This document shows, one piece after another, positions 23,767 to 33,747 of a DNA stretch of 64,000 nt. Every line of letters begins with the position of its first letter. Within the stretch, counting starts at the first letter, position 1. Under the pieces are notes generated by a model. The model did not search any database. It was given only the letters and a program-made list of their open reading frames with translations, and was not told the origin of the DNA. Source of the DNA: Archangium gephyra (lineage in GTDB: Bacteria; Myxococcota; Myxococcia; Myxococcales; Myxococcaceae). The DNA lies in NCBI GenBank assembly GCA_003243425.1, contig QFQP01000026.1, positions 40,668-104,667 on the forward strand. Direction: 5' to 3'. A program made the position numbers and the translations under genes.

Positions 23767-24960
23767 TCACGCCGCCAGCTTCATCACGCGCCTGGCTTCC
23801 GAGGCCATCGGGTGGTCGACGGGCGCGAGCTTCATCAACTCGGTGGCAGCGCGACGCGTGCCTTCCTTGTCCCCGAGGCGGTAGCACGCGAGCGCGAGGT
23901 TGTAGCGAACGACGATCGCGTCTGGCGAGGTGCCGAGGCGGACCGCACGGTCGAGGAGCGTGCGTGCTTCCTTCAGAGCGTCGGCGCTACCTTCCTCGAG
24001 CAGCATGATCGCCAGGTTGTTGAGCGGCTCCCAGGCCATCGGGTTGGCGACGATGGCTGCGCGGTAGCAGCGCTTTGCTTCCTTCTTGTCCTTGACGGCA
24101 TCAGACAGACCACCCAGGTGGTAGTGCGCGCGCCAGTTGTTCGGCGACAACTTCAACACCTGCTTGAGCGCCTTCTCGGCGGTGTCGAAGCGGAGCTGCA
24201 TGGTGTCGACCACCGCCGCGAACAGCCAGGCTTCTTCGTCGAGCGGAGCCAGGGTCGTGACGCGCCACGCCTCTGTGCGCGCGACTTCGAGGTCTTTGAG
24301 CCGCAGTGCCACCGCAGCGCGCTTCGACGGGAGCAACGGCTCTTTCGGGAAGCGGGGAGCGGCGTTGTCGAGCAGTTGCCCGGCGAGCTCGAGCTGACCC
24401 GTTTCGACGAGCACGTCGGCGAGCGTGACGACGGCATCGAAGTGCTTCGGGTACGCCTCGACGACGTGCGCGAGCACGCGAACCGCTTCAGTCACCCGGC
24501 CGGAGTGAAACAACGCCGTGCCAAACTGCGCACCGACGTCGGGCGTGGCAGCGCCATGCTGAAGCGCGAGTTGGTAGCTCGCCGCGGCATGCGCCCACTT
24601 CTGCTGCTGAGCCGCGATGCGACCGAGGTTCACGTGCGCCATCGCCAACGTCGGATCGAGCGCGAGTGCGCGGTTGTGGAGCTCACCCGCAGCTTCGAAG
24701 CGGCCCTTCGCTTCCTCGACGACGCCGCGGAGTGAGAGCGCCGGCGCACACCTGGGGAACTTCATCAGCACGCCCTCGAGAATCTGATTCGCCTCGTCGA
24801 TCTTCTTCATCGCGAGCGCGACGCGGGCGATGCCGACGAGCGGCAGGGGAGAGCGACCTCCGCTTTGCTTTTGCGCGTGCTCGAACATCGCCGCGGCGCG
24901 ATCGAAGTCGTTCTCACCGAGGTAGCGCTCCGCTTCCGTCAACAGGGGCATGATGTTCAT
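23767..24960 (-). CDS. TPR protein, second gene of a putative sigma-54 operon
   Basis: 397-residue soluble protein built almost wholly of about ten tetratricopeptide repeats (for example LALDPTLAMAHVNLGRIA near residue 110 and LSPNNWRAHYHLGGLSD near 275). No signal peptide, TM segment or catalytic domain is visible. Its ATG overlaps the stop of the upstream 512-residue gene as ATGA, so the two are translationally coupled. A TPR protein coupled to a large secreted-looking protein suggests a chaperone or docking role; this is inference. Its stop abuts the stop of the convergent kinase gene. Confidence 0.8.
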   Translation of the reverse strand: MNIMPLLTEAERYLGENDFDRAAAMFEHAQKQSGGRSPLPLVGIARVALAMKKIDEANQILEGVLMKFPRCAPALSLRGVVEEAKGRFEAAGELHNRALALDPTLAMAHVNLGRIAAQQQKWAHAAASYQLALQHGAATPDVGAQFGTALFHSGRVTEAVRVLAHVVEAYPKHFDAVVTLADVLVETGQLELAGQLLDNAAPRFPKEPLLPSKRAAVALRLKDLEVARTEAWRVTTLAPLDEEAWLFAAVVDTMQLRFDTAEKALKQVLKLSPNNWRAHYHLGGLSDAVKDKKEAKRCYRAAIVANPMAWEPLNNLAIMLLEEGSADALKEARTLLDRAVRLGTSPDAIVVRYNLALACYRLGDKEGTRRAATELMKLAPVDHPMASEARRVMKLAA

Positions 24961-26495
24961 GACAGGTTTCCTCCAATGGTGTGGCTGCGGCTCACGCCGT
25001 CCGTGAACCCTCCGGACCTTTCGCGGTGGCTGCTGAAGCGGCCGTCATCGGTCGACTCGGTGTCGGTCTCCGAGTCGTGCTCTTCGCGACCGTTGGCCTT
25101 TCCCGCGACATTCATGAAGTCGCTGAGCTGGCCGCCCGGTGCGCTGTTGCTGTTGGGCAGCTGACCCGGGCCGATGCTCTTCGCTGCGTTGCCGATGATG
25201 GAGCTGGCGGTGCTGCCGTCACCCTTGCCGCCGTTGAACATGCTGCCGACGGCCTGGAAGAGACCGTTCATGATCTGCCCCGCCGCGCCGAAGATTCCGG
25301 TGATCGCGCTGCCGGCGTTGCTCATGTCGATCTCGACGTCGATCTTGAACGAGAAGCCCACCGCGATGGCGGCGCCCATGCCGAATGAGAGGCGGTACTT
25401 GCCGTCGGCTCCGAGTTCGCCGTGCACTTCGACCTTGGCGCCTGCGCCGGCGTGAACGTTGAAACTGACGCCCGCCTTGCCGCCGGGAAAACCACCCTTC
25501 GCCGAGAACCCCGCGCGCGCGCCGGCGAAGGCGCCTGCTTCGGCGTCGACCGCGGCTTGAGGCGGATTGAAGGAGACTGTCGCGCGTGCATCTGCCTTCG
25601 CCCCCGCGCCTGCGTCGGCCTTCGCATCGGCTTCGCCAGTGACCATTCCGCCGAGCGCGCTCATCTCGCTGCTCGCAGCCACCTGCGATGTCACGCCGAC
25701 TTCACTGGAGGCGCGAGCCGTCGCGCCGTCGAGACCCGCGCTCGCTTCGGCTTCGGCGCGTGCTGCGGCTTCCGCACTCACACGCGCACGGCCGGCGATC
25801 TGCGCGACGTCGGTTCTGATGCTGCCGTCGACTTCCGCGGACGCACCGACGCTTGCGTCGACCTTCGCCTTCGCGCCGACGCGGCCGTTCGCATTGTACG
25901 AGCTGCTCTCTGCCGACGCGTGCGCATGCGCTTCTGCAGCGGCACGCCCGTGCATCTCGAGGCCGTCAGTCTTGTAGGAGCCGCTGACCTCGACCTTCTT
26001 CTGAACGCCGACGTAGTCCTTCGAGTGATTGGCTTCGCGAACCTGGTGGTCGGTGATCGTCTCGTCTTTGCTGTCGCTCGTCGCTTCGGGCGTCGCGGGC
26101 TGCGCCGCCGACATCGTCGCGGGCTGCGCGGTGAGACCCGGCGCTGGCTGCCCCCCGGCTTTCGAGATGCCTTCGAAGATCTTCCCGAGAATGCCGCCGA
26201 GCTCGAACATGTTGCCGCTCATCGCGGCGGCTGCCAGCGGCCCACCGAAGATGTGGCCGATGATCGCCATGATGTTCGGTGCGCCGTCCTGCTGGCCTGA
26301 CGCCATCTGCTGAACGCCTTGTTGCATTCCCTGCTGCGCGAACTGGCTGAGCTGGTTCTTCGCGATGTCCTTGAACATCGACGAGGTGCCACCACTGCTC
26401 GTGGGTGCGCTGCCGTGCTCAGCGGTCGGCGTCGAGTCGATGCCTTCCGCCGCTCCGTGCGACGCCGTCGAACTGATTCCGTCTATTCCGCTCAT
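24957..26495 (-). CDS. Unknown Ala/Gly/Ser-rich, secreted-looking 512-residue protein
   Basis: No family recognised. Residues 1-40 are polar and Ser/Thr/Gly-rich without a classical signal peptide. Residues 41-75 are Gln-rich amphipathic helix (QFAQQGMQQGVQQM). Residues 76-112 are hydrophobic and Gly-rich. Residues ~165-375 are a strikingly Ala-rich stretch with alternating small/polar residues (ARAEAEASAGL-like), which could be beta-stranded. Residues 368-420 contain two more hydrophobic Gly-rich segments, and the tail is acidic/Ser-rich. This resembles type III harpin/translocator composition more than an enzyme, but no homology is claimed. ATG 26495 is fixed by GGAGG at 26500-26504, and a sigma-54-type promoter lies just upstream. 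Confidence 0.7.
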   Translation of the reverse strand: MSGIDGISSTASHGAAEGIDSTPTAEHGSAPTSSGGTSSMFKDIAKNQLSQFAQQGMQQGVQQMASGQQDGAPNIMAIIGHIFGGPLAAAAMSGNMFELGGILGKIFEGISKAGGQPAPGLTAQPATMSAAQPATPEATSDSKDETITDHQVREANHSKDYVGVQKKVEVSGSYKTDGLEMHGRAAAEAHAHASAESSSYNANGRVGAKAKVDASVGASAEVDGSIRTDVAQIAGRARVSAEAAARAEAEASAGLDGATARASSEVGVTSQVAASSEMSALGGMVTGEADAKADAGAGAKADARATVSFNPPQAAVDAEAGAFAGARAGFSAKGGFPGGKAGVSFNVHAGAGAKVEVHGELGADGKYRLSFGMGAAIAVGFSFKIDVEIDMSNAGSAITGIFGAAGQIMNGLFQAVGSMFNGGKGDGSTASSIIGNAAKSIGPGQLPNSNSAPGGQLSDFMNVAGKANGREEHDSETDTESTDDGRFSSHRERSGGFTDGVSRSHTIGGNLS

Positions 26496-26523
26496 GAAGC
26501 CTCCGTGGGTTGGAGGGCGCATG

Positions 26524-26539
26524 TGCAGAACCGCGGCCA
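26524..26539 (-). promoter_or_regulatory. Sigma-54 (-24/-12) promoter of the 512-residue protein/TPR operon
   Basis: On the minus strand TGGCCGCGGTTCTGCA matches the sigma-54 consensus: TGGC at -24, GG and GC ten bases apart, and CTGCA at -12. It would start transcription near 26513, about 18 bases before the ATG at 26495, with the GGAGG site in between. Sigma-54 promoters need an enhancer-binding activator, whose gene was not seen in this window. Confidence 0.6.
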
Positions 26540-26584
26540 GTTCTAAGTGTTCAGAAGTGCTGCTGATTCACCGAGGTGGTCGGT

Positions 26585-27016
26585 CTACGACTCGGGACTG
26601 ACCGTACGCTGCTGCGCATCCATCCACCCCTGGAGGATGAGGACCGCGGCGATCTGATCGACGACCTGCTTGCGCTTCTGACGGGAGACGTCGGCCTCGA
26701 GAAGCATGCGGTGCGCGGAGACGGTGGTGAGCCGTTCGTCCCAGTAGATGACGGGAAGGCTGGTCGCGGCTTCGAGCGCGGCGCCGAACTTACGTGTGGC
26801 TTCTGCGCGCGGTCCTTCGCTGCCGTCCATGTTGAGCGGGAGGCCGATGACGAAGCGGTCGATGCCGTAGTCGGCTACCTTCTCGTTCAGCGCTTCGAGG
26901 TCCTTCTTGAGGCCTCTGCGCTCGAGAGTGGTGACGCCCTGAGCGGTGATGAAGAGCTCGTCGCTGACCGCGAGGCCGATCGTCTTGGTGCCGAGGTCGA
27001 GGCCGAGTGCGCGCAT
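26585..27016 (-). CDS. ruvX: Holliday-junction resolvase-like RuvX (YqgF)
   Basis: 143-residue RNase H-fold nuclease of the RuvX/YqgF family, which in bacteria acts in processing the 5' end of pre-16S rRNA and possibly on junction DNA. Family motifs: MRALGLDLGTKTIGLAVSD at the start (first catalytic Asp), FVIGLPLNMDGSEG in the middle, and YWDERLTTVSAHRML with the conserved DERLTT. ATG 27016 was preferred over a TTG three codons upstream. It is a housekeeping gene that sits between two outward-facing accessory operons. Confidence 0.92.
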   Translation of the reverse strand: MRALGLDLGTKTIGLAVSDELFITAQGVTTLERRGLKKDLEALNEKVADYGIDRFVIGLPLNMDGSEGPRAEATRKFGAALEAATSLPVIYWDERLTTVSAHRMLLEADVSRQKRKQVVDQIAAVLILQGWMDAQQRTVSPES

Positions 27017-27090
27017 CGCGGGCAACCTACAGTCCGCGATCTCGGATCGCTACGGACGCAAGCTCGCATGCGAGTTCAAGAGGTTAGGGC

Positions 27091-27106
27091 TGGCACGCGT
27101 CCTGCG
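27091..27106 (+). promoter_or_regulatory. Sigma-54 (-24/-12) promoter upstream of the translocator-like operon
   Basis: TGGCACGCGTCCTGCG contains a full TGGCACG -24 element and CTGC at -12, with GG and GC separated by exactly ten bases. Transcription would begin near 27117, 40 bases before the ATG at 27157. This is the best sigma-54 match I found in the window. Confidence 0.7.
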
Positions 27107-27156
27107 AAGCGCTCCCTCCGTCCACGGCTCAATCGAGCCCTTCCCCGGAGCAAAGC

Positions 27157-28116
27157 ATGAGCATGAACGTCGGAACTCCTCCCCCTCCTGTTGGCGCGAA
27201 TCTGCATGAGACTCTGCAATCGGAACGCATGCACGGCACGCCTCCACCGCCGTCGAGCGGAAATCACGTCGCGCCGCCTCCGTCTGGTCGTGGTGTGCCA
27301 CCCCCCTCAGCTTCGGGCCCGTCGCAGGGGGCTGCCGAGACCACTCTCGCTGGCAAGAAGCCCGGCTACGCGGAGATTCAGTCGATGGTGGACGACGCGC
27401 TTTCGAAGAACGACGAGTACATCGACCTGAGCGCCAACATCACGCGTGCCATTGATCTCGGAAAAGACGTACAGACTTGTCTTTCCGATTACGGAGTCGG
27501 CATGGACCGGACGCTGACCGAGGGGGAGATCCGTGATCTCGCGAAGATCGGGTCCACGCCAGCGATCAGAGCCGCGGCGCAGCGACTGATCGACAATCAC
27601 GGGTTGTTGGCGAAGTTCTTGAACGGCAATGATGCGATGACAATGAGCGACGTCTCGCGCGTGTGTGACGAGATGAAGACGCGGCAAGGAGAGATTCGCA
27701 AATCGACCGAGCGTCAAATTCGGTCGGATATCGACGCGAAGCCGTTGACTGGTTCGTCCGGCGATCCGTCGACAGGCACTAGTCCGAACACCGGAACTCC
27801 GGGCAACGACGGCACCACCCCGGAGCCTCCGAGCACGGAAACTCCGAAGCCGCCGCCGTCGACTCGTCCCGGCACTGAAGGCGCTCTCGAAAACCTCGCG
27901 AACGGGCAGGAGTGGATTCAGAAAGAGATCGAACGTCTCGCCAACGAGGCTGCGAAGGACCCTGCGAAAGCGCCCGCGCTCCAGGCCAGGATCTCCATGT
28001 TGCAGAACCAGTTTCAGGTGCTCGCGAACATGTCGACTCAGATCAATCAGATGATGTCGAACATCACCAAGATGTGGTCCGACATCGCGATGAACTCCGT
28101 CCGCAACATCAAGTGA
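27157..28116 (+). CDS. Putative type III-like secreted/translocator protein
   Basis: 319 residues. Residues 1-70 are Pro/Gly/Ser-rich and disordered (several PPPP runs). Residues 72-190 are helical. The stretch about 118-168 (LTEGEIRDLAKIGSTPAIRA, AAQRLIDNHGLLAKF, AMTMSDV) follows the pattern seen in HrpK/HrpF/NolX-type type III translocators: skipped-over DNP-x-LF helix then an EF-hand-like segment. Residues 195-240 are a Pro/Thr linker. Residues 240-319 are a long coiled helix ending in QINQMMSNITKMWSDIAMNSVR, reminiscent of needle or filament subunits. The similarity is by eye only. GGAG lies six bases before the ATG. The downstream TPR gene encodes a chaperone-sized protein. Confidence 0.6.
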   Translation: MSMNVGTPPPPVGANLHETLQSERMHGTPPPPSSGNHVAPPPSGRGVPPPSASGPSQGAAETTLAGKKPGYAEIQSMVDDALSKNDEYIDLSANITRAIDLGKDVQTCLSDYGVGMDRTLTEGEIRDLAKIGSTPAIRAAAQRLIDNHGLLAKFLNGNDAMTMSDVSRVCDEMKTRQGEIRKSTERQIRSDIDAKPLTGSSGDPSTGTSPNTGTPGNDGTTPEPPSTETPKPPPSTRPGTEGALENLANGQEWIQKEIERLANEAAKDPAKAPALQARISMLQNQFQVLANMSTQINQMMSNITKMWSDIAMNSVRNIK

Positions 28117-28124
28117 GCCACGCC

Positions 28125-28511
28125 ATGACCACTCTCGCTCAAGACTTCGGCATCACCGCCGACCAGGCGCAGGCGCTCACTTCGAAGGCCTTCGATCTCC
28201 TCGACGCGGGCGATCTCGACGGCGCGGTCGTCATCTTCACCGGCATCCTGGTGTTGAACCCGTTCGACGCAGGTGTTCACGCTGCGCTGGGCGCTGTGCT
28301 TCACGAACAGGGCAAACTCGTCGAGGCGGAAGCTGCGTACGACGAAGCCATTCGTCTCGACGGCGACACCGTTCTCGCCCGCGTGAATCGCGGTGATCTG
28401 CGTCTGAAGCGCGGCGACGCGGGTGGCTTCGACGATCTCGAAATCGCCGCCGCTCGCATCTCCCCGATTCAGCAGCGCGCGAAGAATCTCCTCCGCTTCT
28501 ACGCTCGCTGA
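28125..28511 (+). CDS. Small TPR protein resembling LcrH/SycD-type secretion chaperones
   Basis: 128 residues with about three TPR units: AFDLLDAGDLDGAVVIFTGI, then NPFDAGVHAALGAVLHEQGK and DGDTVLARVNRGDLRLKRGD. Size, the single TPR array and the position directly after a translocator-like gene match class II type III chaperones, which bind translocators before export. This reading is inference; many unrelated small TPR proteins look alike. The start is ATG 28125, 8 bases after the previous stop; a GTG at 28113 overlapping that stop (GTGA) is an alternative. It should share the sigma-54 promoter at 27091. Confidence 0.7.
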   Translation: MTTLAQDFGITADQAQALTSKAFDLLDAGDLDGAVVIFTGILVLNPFDAGVHAALGAVLHEQGKLVEAEAAYDEAIRLDGDTVLARVNRGDLRLKRGDAGGFDDLEIAAARISPIQQRAKNLLRFYAR

Positions 28512-28578
28512 ATCAAGGGGTTGCGAAAAGCGAAGCGGGGCAGCGATCAGTTTCCAGAGCACCGGCAACAGAAGTCGC

Positions 28579-29364
28579 ATGGCTCGCTTCGCTCAACTCT
28601 TCGCGGTGCTGTGTGTGGTCGGTATCGCTGCTCCGGCGGCCGCGCGCTGTCGCTACGTCGCCGTCAACGTCGCGCCCGGGCAGACTGTCGTCGGCTACGT
28701 GAAACACCGCCGCCACTGCGATCCGATCATCGCGCCAGCGCCTGTTCAGTACGTGCAGGCGCCGCAGGTCTACGCGCCGCCGCCTCCGCCCGCGTATGCA
28801 CCGCCGGTCTACGTGGCGCCGCCGCCTCCTCCGGTCGTCTATTCGGCGCCGCCAGTCGTGTATGCAGTGCCTGCTCCCGCCCCGGTGGTGGTGCAGCAGC
28901 GCCCGGTGAAGCCTGAGCGTCCGCGTCCCGGCTTTCTCGCGCTCAAGTACATGCCTGGCGTGTCGTCGACGGTGGCCGCGCCTGATGGGCAGATTGAGTT
29001 CGGTCAGCCCGGCTTCACGCACTCACCCGGTCTCGAACTGCGCATCGCTCGCTGGTTCTCGTTGCGCAGCGACCTCGAGTTCCGTCAGCAGAGTTGGACC
29101 TGGGACATGTTGGGCGCGAAGATCTCGCTGTTCCCCAGCTCGCCGGTGAAGCCCTACGCGTCGGTGTCGGCCTCGATGAACGAGAATCACGCCAACCCCG
29201 GCAAATTCTCGTTCGGCTTCGCGGCCGCCGCGGGTCTCGACGTCTTCTTCGGCAAGCACTTCTTCCTCGAAGCCGAAGCGCGCTACCGCATGACGCCCGG
29301 CGCCTGCTGCACCGAAGTTCCTACGTTGACTGGCGTGATCGGCGGCGGCGTCGCGTTCTTCTGA
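28579..29364 (+). CDS. Secreted outer-membrane-barrel-like protein with Pro/Tyr-rich linker
   Basis: 261 residues. A signal peptide ends around residue 22 (GIAAPAAARC). Residues 50-118 are a low-complexity Pro/Tyr/Val/Ala linker (APPPPPAYAPPVY type). The C-terminal ~140 residues alternate hydrophobic and polar residues, contain FSLRSDLEFRQQSW-like strands and end in aromatic GGGVAFF, as expected for a small beta-barrel with Phe at the C-terminus. Function unknown. ATG 28579 is chosen because it starts the signal peptide. It overlaps the convergent M48 gene by 82 bases. Confidence 0.75.
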   Translation: MARFAQLFAVLCVVGIAAPAAARCRYVAVNVAPGQTVVGYVKHRRHCDPIIAPAPVQYVQAPQVYAPPPPPAYAPPVYVAPPPPPVVYSAPPVVYAVPAPAPVVVQQRPVKPERPRPGFLALKYMPGVSSTVAAPDGQIEFGQPGFTHSPGLELRIARWFSLRSDLEFRQQSWTWDMLGAKISLFPSSPVKPYASVSASMNENHANPGKFSFGFAAAAGLDVFFGKHFFLEAEARYRMTPGACCTEVPTLTGVIGGGVAFF

Positions 29365-30494
29365 ATCGCGGCGATTCGCTCGGCGATCGTGGGGTGCGTG
29401 ACGCCTGACAGCACGTACCAACGCGGCGGCTCCGGATCGACCTTGTTGATCCGCCCGAGCTCGCGCAGCAATGAAGTCAGCGCCTCGGCGTCGTTGGTCA
29501 GGCGAAGGGCATAAAGGTCCGCTGCCGATTCACGCTGTCGAGCGAACGCTGAAGTCACCGGCCCGAGTACCAGCATCGCCACTTCGAAGAGCAACACCAG
29601 CAACGGCAAGACACGCACGTCGCCTCGCTGCGTGATGCCGTACCAGCCGCGCTTCACTGAACGTCGGAAGATGAACTCCAACGCGCCAAGCAGCGCGAAG
29701 ACCGCGAGCGGCGAGAGCACGCGACCAACCCACCGCGATTCGTGCACGTGACCGCTCTCATGCGCGATCGCCGCGAGCACCTCGTTTTCGGTCATCGCCG
29801 CCAGCAGCGTGTCGGTGAGCAGAATCGTTCGCGTGGGGCCCGTGCCAGCGAACGCAGCTTGAACGCGAACGCTCCGTGAGCCGGTGTGCACCACGAGCAC
29901 GTCCGAGAACGGAACGTCGGCCCGATTCAGCAACGACGTGATGCCGTCGCGAAGTGCGCCTGCTTCGAGCGGCGTTTCGTCGACGTAGAGCCGCGCGCGG
30001 TACGGGTCCAACGCGGTCGAGACGACCATCACCACAGACGCCGCGAGCCCAACGAGCCACCACCAGTGCTTCGTTCGGCGCGCGATGCCGAAGAGCCCGA
30101 AGGTCAGGGCGCTCACCGCGAGGAACAACATCGCGTGCGCCTTCAACGAATCGAGCACGAACGTGCCGAGTGACGCCGTCGCGAGCCCGAATTCCTTCTC
30201 ACGCACGTAGCCGAACCACACGGCCTTCGGCAGATCGAGCAACGCCAGCAGCCCGAAGTAGAGCAGCGAGAACGACACCGCTTTGCGCCAGGTGCCATCG
30301 CCCCACACGCGGTTGAGCGGCGACGGTTTCCCGGAGCTGCCCGGTGCAACGCGGAACAGCCGCCGAACCCCGAGTGTCGCCACGAGCGCGAGCACCACCG
30401 GCGTGACGACGAGGTCGACCAGGGCCGCGGTGTAGATCGGCGCGTGGTACGCCCGAACTTCGGCAAGCTCGGCTGGTGTGTAGGGCGGCTCCAC
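29283..30494 (-). CDS. M48 family (Ste24/HtpX-like) membrane metallopeptidase
   Basis: 403-residue membrane zinc protease. It shows about five TM segments in residues 15-175 and the zinc motif HESGH in AAIAHESGHVHESR, then two more TM segments, an ARQRESAADLYAL third-ligand region, and a final THPTIAERIAAI motif that is typical of M48 peptidases. Such enzymes clear damaged membrane proteins or process CAAX-type substrates; bacterial members are mainly membrane quality control. It ends inside the convergent 28579 gene, an 82-base overlap. Confidence 0.88.
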   Translation of the reverse strand: MEPPYTPAELAEVRAYHAPIYTAALVDLVVTPVVLALVATLGVRRLFRVAPGSSGKPSPLNRVWGDGTWRKAVSFSLLYFGLLALLDLPKAVWFGYVREKEFGLATASLGTFVLDSLKAHAMLFLAVSALTFGLFGIARRTKHWWWLVGLAASVVMVVSTALDPYRARLYVDETPLEAGALRDGITSLLNRADVPFSDVLVVHTGSRSVRVQAAFAGTGPTRTILLTDTLLAAMTENEVLAAIAHESGHVHESRWVGRVLSPLAVFALLGALEFIFRRSVKRGWYGITQRGDVRVLPLLVLLFEVAMLVLGPVTSAFARQRESAADLYALRLTNDAEALTSLLRELGRINKVDPEPPRWYVLSGVTHPTIAERIAAIQKNATPPPITPVNVGTSVQQAPGVMR

Positions 30495-30506
30495 GCCGCG
30501 CCGAGC

Positions 30507-31607
30507 TTACGACCCCGGAGGCGTGCTCGAAGACTTCTCCTGCTCTTCGGCCTTCGCTTCGGCGAGCAGCAGTTCCTTCATGTGCGCCAGGCTCTCTCTC
30601 GTCTGCTGAACGAACGGGCTCGACGCGCCGATGCGCTCCGCCGCTTCCAGCGTGCGCTCGTAGACGGTGATGGCCTTGCTGATCAGCACGCGGATCTTCT
30701 TGCGGAGCTCCGCGCGGTACACGGTCTGTTCGGCAGGTACGAGCTCGGCGGGCGCCGGCGCGTTCACCATGTGCTCGTACATGCTCTCGTACAGTCCACC
30801 GATGCGGTTGCCGGAGGCCGTCGCCCAGTACCCATTGCCGATGCGAATCGCGCGCAGGTAGTGCCCCTGTGCCGAGAGCAGGAGCTCCGACTTGTATTCC
30901 AGGTCTTCCGCGAGCTTGTCGGTGCTCTTGTTGCCGTCGAGCTGCACCGATTCGTAGTGGAGCCGGAAGATCTCCCCGAGGAAGAACTGCGCCTGGCCCG
31001 GGAAGTAGTCGTCGACGAGATCCTTGTCCGGCAAACCGCTCCAGTAGGTCAGCACCCCGCGCAACGTCGATTCAGCCGCGTCCTTGCTGCCTGACTCGAG
31101 CTCGCAGATGCCCTGCTGTACGCGCGCCTCGATGCGCTTGTCCGACGCGAGGTCGGGGCGATCTCCGATGACGCGAAGAATCTCGATGGCGTCGCTGTAG
31201 CGCTCGAGGTGGTAGTCGCACTCCGCCACGCGAAAGGCCGCGTCGAGTGCGTCACCGGTGCCCTTCGGGTCGGACAACACCGAGAAGCGAACCCACGCGT
31301 CGTCGAAGGCCTTCACCTTCTCGAGCGCGAGCCCGGCGTTGTAGAGCGCCGCGCGGTAGTGCTTCGAGGTCGGGTGAAAATCGCAGATGCGGCCGAAGTA
31401 GCGGGCCGCCTGTGCAAAGTCCTCCGCTGCGTAGAACGAGGTCGCAGCCGCGAAGAGCTCTTCGTCGTTCAACTTCTCCAACTCGAGATCGCCGGTGATG
31501 ACGACCTCGTCGAACTTCACTTCCTGGGCGCCAGTGAGCGACGTGCCGCGGGTGTGTGCACAACCGGTCGCGACGACGAGAGCAGCGGAGAGGACAAGCA
31601 GGCGCAT
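30507..31607 (-). CDS. TPR-containing lipoprotein
   Basis: 366 residues. The signal peptide MRLLVLSAALVVATGC gives lipobox ATGC with Cys16. Residues ~45-330 consist of TPR-like helix pairs (DEELFAAATSFYAAEDFAQA, KHYRAALYNAGLALEKVKA, VQQGICELESGSKDAAESTL), resembling the BamD/YbgF type of periplasmic scaffolds; the tail is a charged helix rich in Glu, Ala and Lys. Likely an outer-membrane-anchored assembly or motility scaffold; no specific function is assigned. ATG 31607 is chosen because it begins the signal peptide; upstream in-frame codons belong to the previous gene's shadow. Confidence 0.78.
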   Translation of the reverse strand: MRLLVLSAALVVATGCAHTRGTSLTGAQEVKFDEVVITGDLELEKLNDEELFAAATSFYAAEDFAQAARYFGRICDFHPTSKHYRAALYNAGLALEKVKAFDDAWVRFSVLSDPKGTGDALDAAFRVAECDYHLERYSDAIEILRVIGDRPDLASDKRIEARVQQGICELESGSKDAAESTLRGVLTYWSGLPDKDLVDDYFPGQAQFFLGEIFRLHYESVQLDGNKSTDKLAEDLEYKSELLLSAQGHYLRAIRIGNGYWATASGNRIGGLYESMYEHMVNAPAPAELVPAEQTVYRAELRKKIRVLISKAITVYERTLEAAERIGASSPFVQQTRESLAHMKELLLAEAKAEEQEKSSSTPPGS

Positions 31608-31671
31608 TCGTTCACTTTCGTGAAGGGTACTGGCCATCGACACCGGCAGTTTCTGCCGGGTTCCGGCCAGC

Positions 31672-32798
<1,127 letters not shown>

Positions 32799-32802
<4 letters not shown>

Positions 32803-33698
32803 CGCGCACCTCCACCAAGTCGCTGCGCGACCTGCTCGATGGACTTGCGATCGAAGTCGTTGCCGTTGAGCCGGGGCACGGTCACCACCGGCAGTTTCAG
32901 GCTCTCGAGCTTCTTCACGCTGTCGGCGGACATCTGCGCGCGCGTGATGTGTGACTGCGCGAGCTGCCTCATCTCGGCCGAGATGCCGTCGAGCTCTGGA
33001 GCTTCGAAGCGCGGCGTGATGAAGCCGTTGAGCACCACGAGCCGTGGGTGCATCTTCACGCGTCGGGTGAGCGCGTCATGCAGCTCGATGGTCTCGTTCA
33101 CCGGCATCTCCTCCGGCAACGACACCAGCACCACGGCGGTCATCTTCGGGTCGACGAGGTAGTCGCGCATCCACGTGGCGTCGTTGCTCATCGCGCCCGG
33201 AGGAACGGTGTCGATGATCACCTGCGGCACCGAGAAGAAGGTGATCGCGTGGCCGGTCGCTGGCGCGTCGATGATGATGCGATCGAAGCGCCACGAACCG
33301 TCGCTGCGCTTTTCTTTCAGGTGAAAGAGGATCTTCCCGAGCAGCACGAGCTCCTGCAGCGACGGAATGAACCGCAGGAAGTAGCGGACGACGCGGTTCT
33401 CGAACACCGCGTTGTAGATGCTCTCGAACTTCAAGAGCATGAGCGCGTACTCGCGCATCGCTTCCTGTGGCCGCACGTCGACGGCCCAGAGGTTCTCGTC
33501 GAGCGCGGTGACTTCAGGGCCTGCTTCGGGTTTCCCCAGCAGGTGGCTGATGCGTTCGCGGGTGTTCACTTCACACACCAGCGTTCGCTTTCCTTCACGG
33601 GCGCTCTGCATCGCGAGCGCAGCGGCGATCGTCGTCTTGCCGACGCCACCTTTGCCCGTCACGACGATCAGTCGCTTGTCATTCAGTTCTTCGACCAC
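32799..33698 (-). CDS. ArsA/GET3-family ATPase (first of a pair)
   Basis: About 300 residues, with P-loop VVTGKGGVGKTT at the N-terminus, a VNTRERISHLLG segment in place of the IDPA motif of its partner, and FDRIIIDAPATGHAITFF. It is a paralogue of the downstream 376-residue ATPase and is coupled to it by an ATGA overlap. I take GTG 33698 as start (MVEELNDKRLIVV); ATG 33722 is possible and would overlap the divergent gene's ATG at 33721. In myxobacteria such pairs are common; the client or cargo is unknown. Confidence 0.83.
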
Positions 33699-33747
33699 GG
33701 CAAAGTCACATTGACACGGCATGGTGTGGAACGCAGCATCCGCCGCC

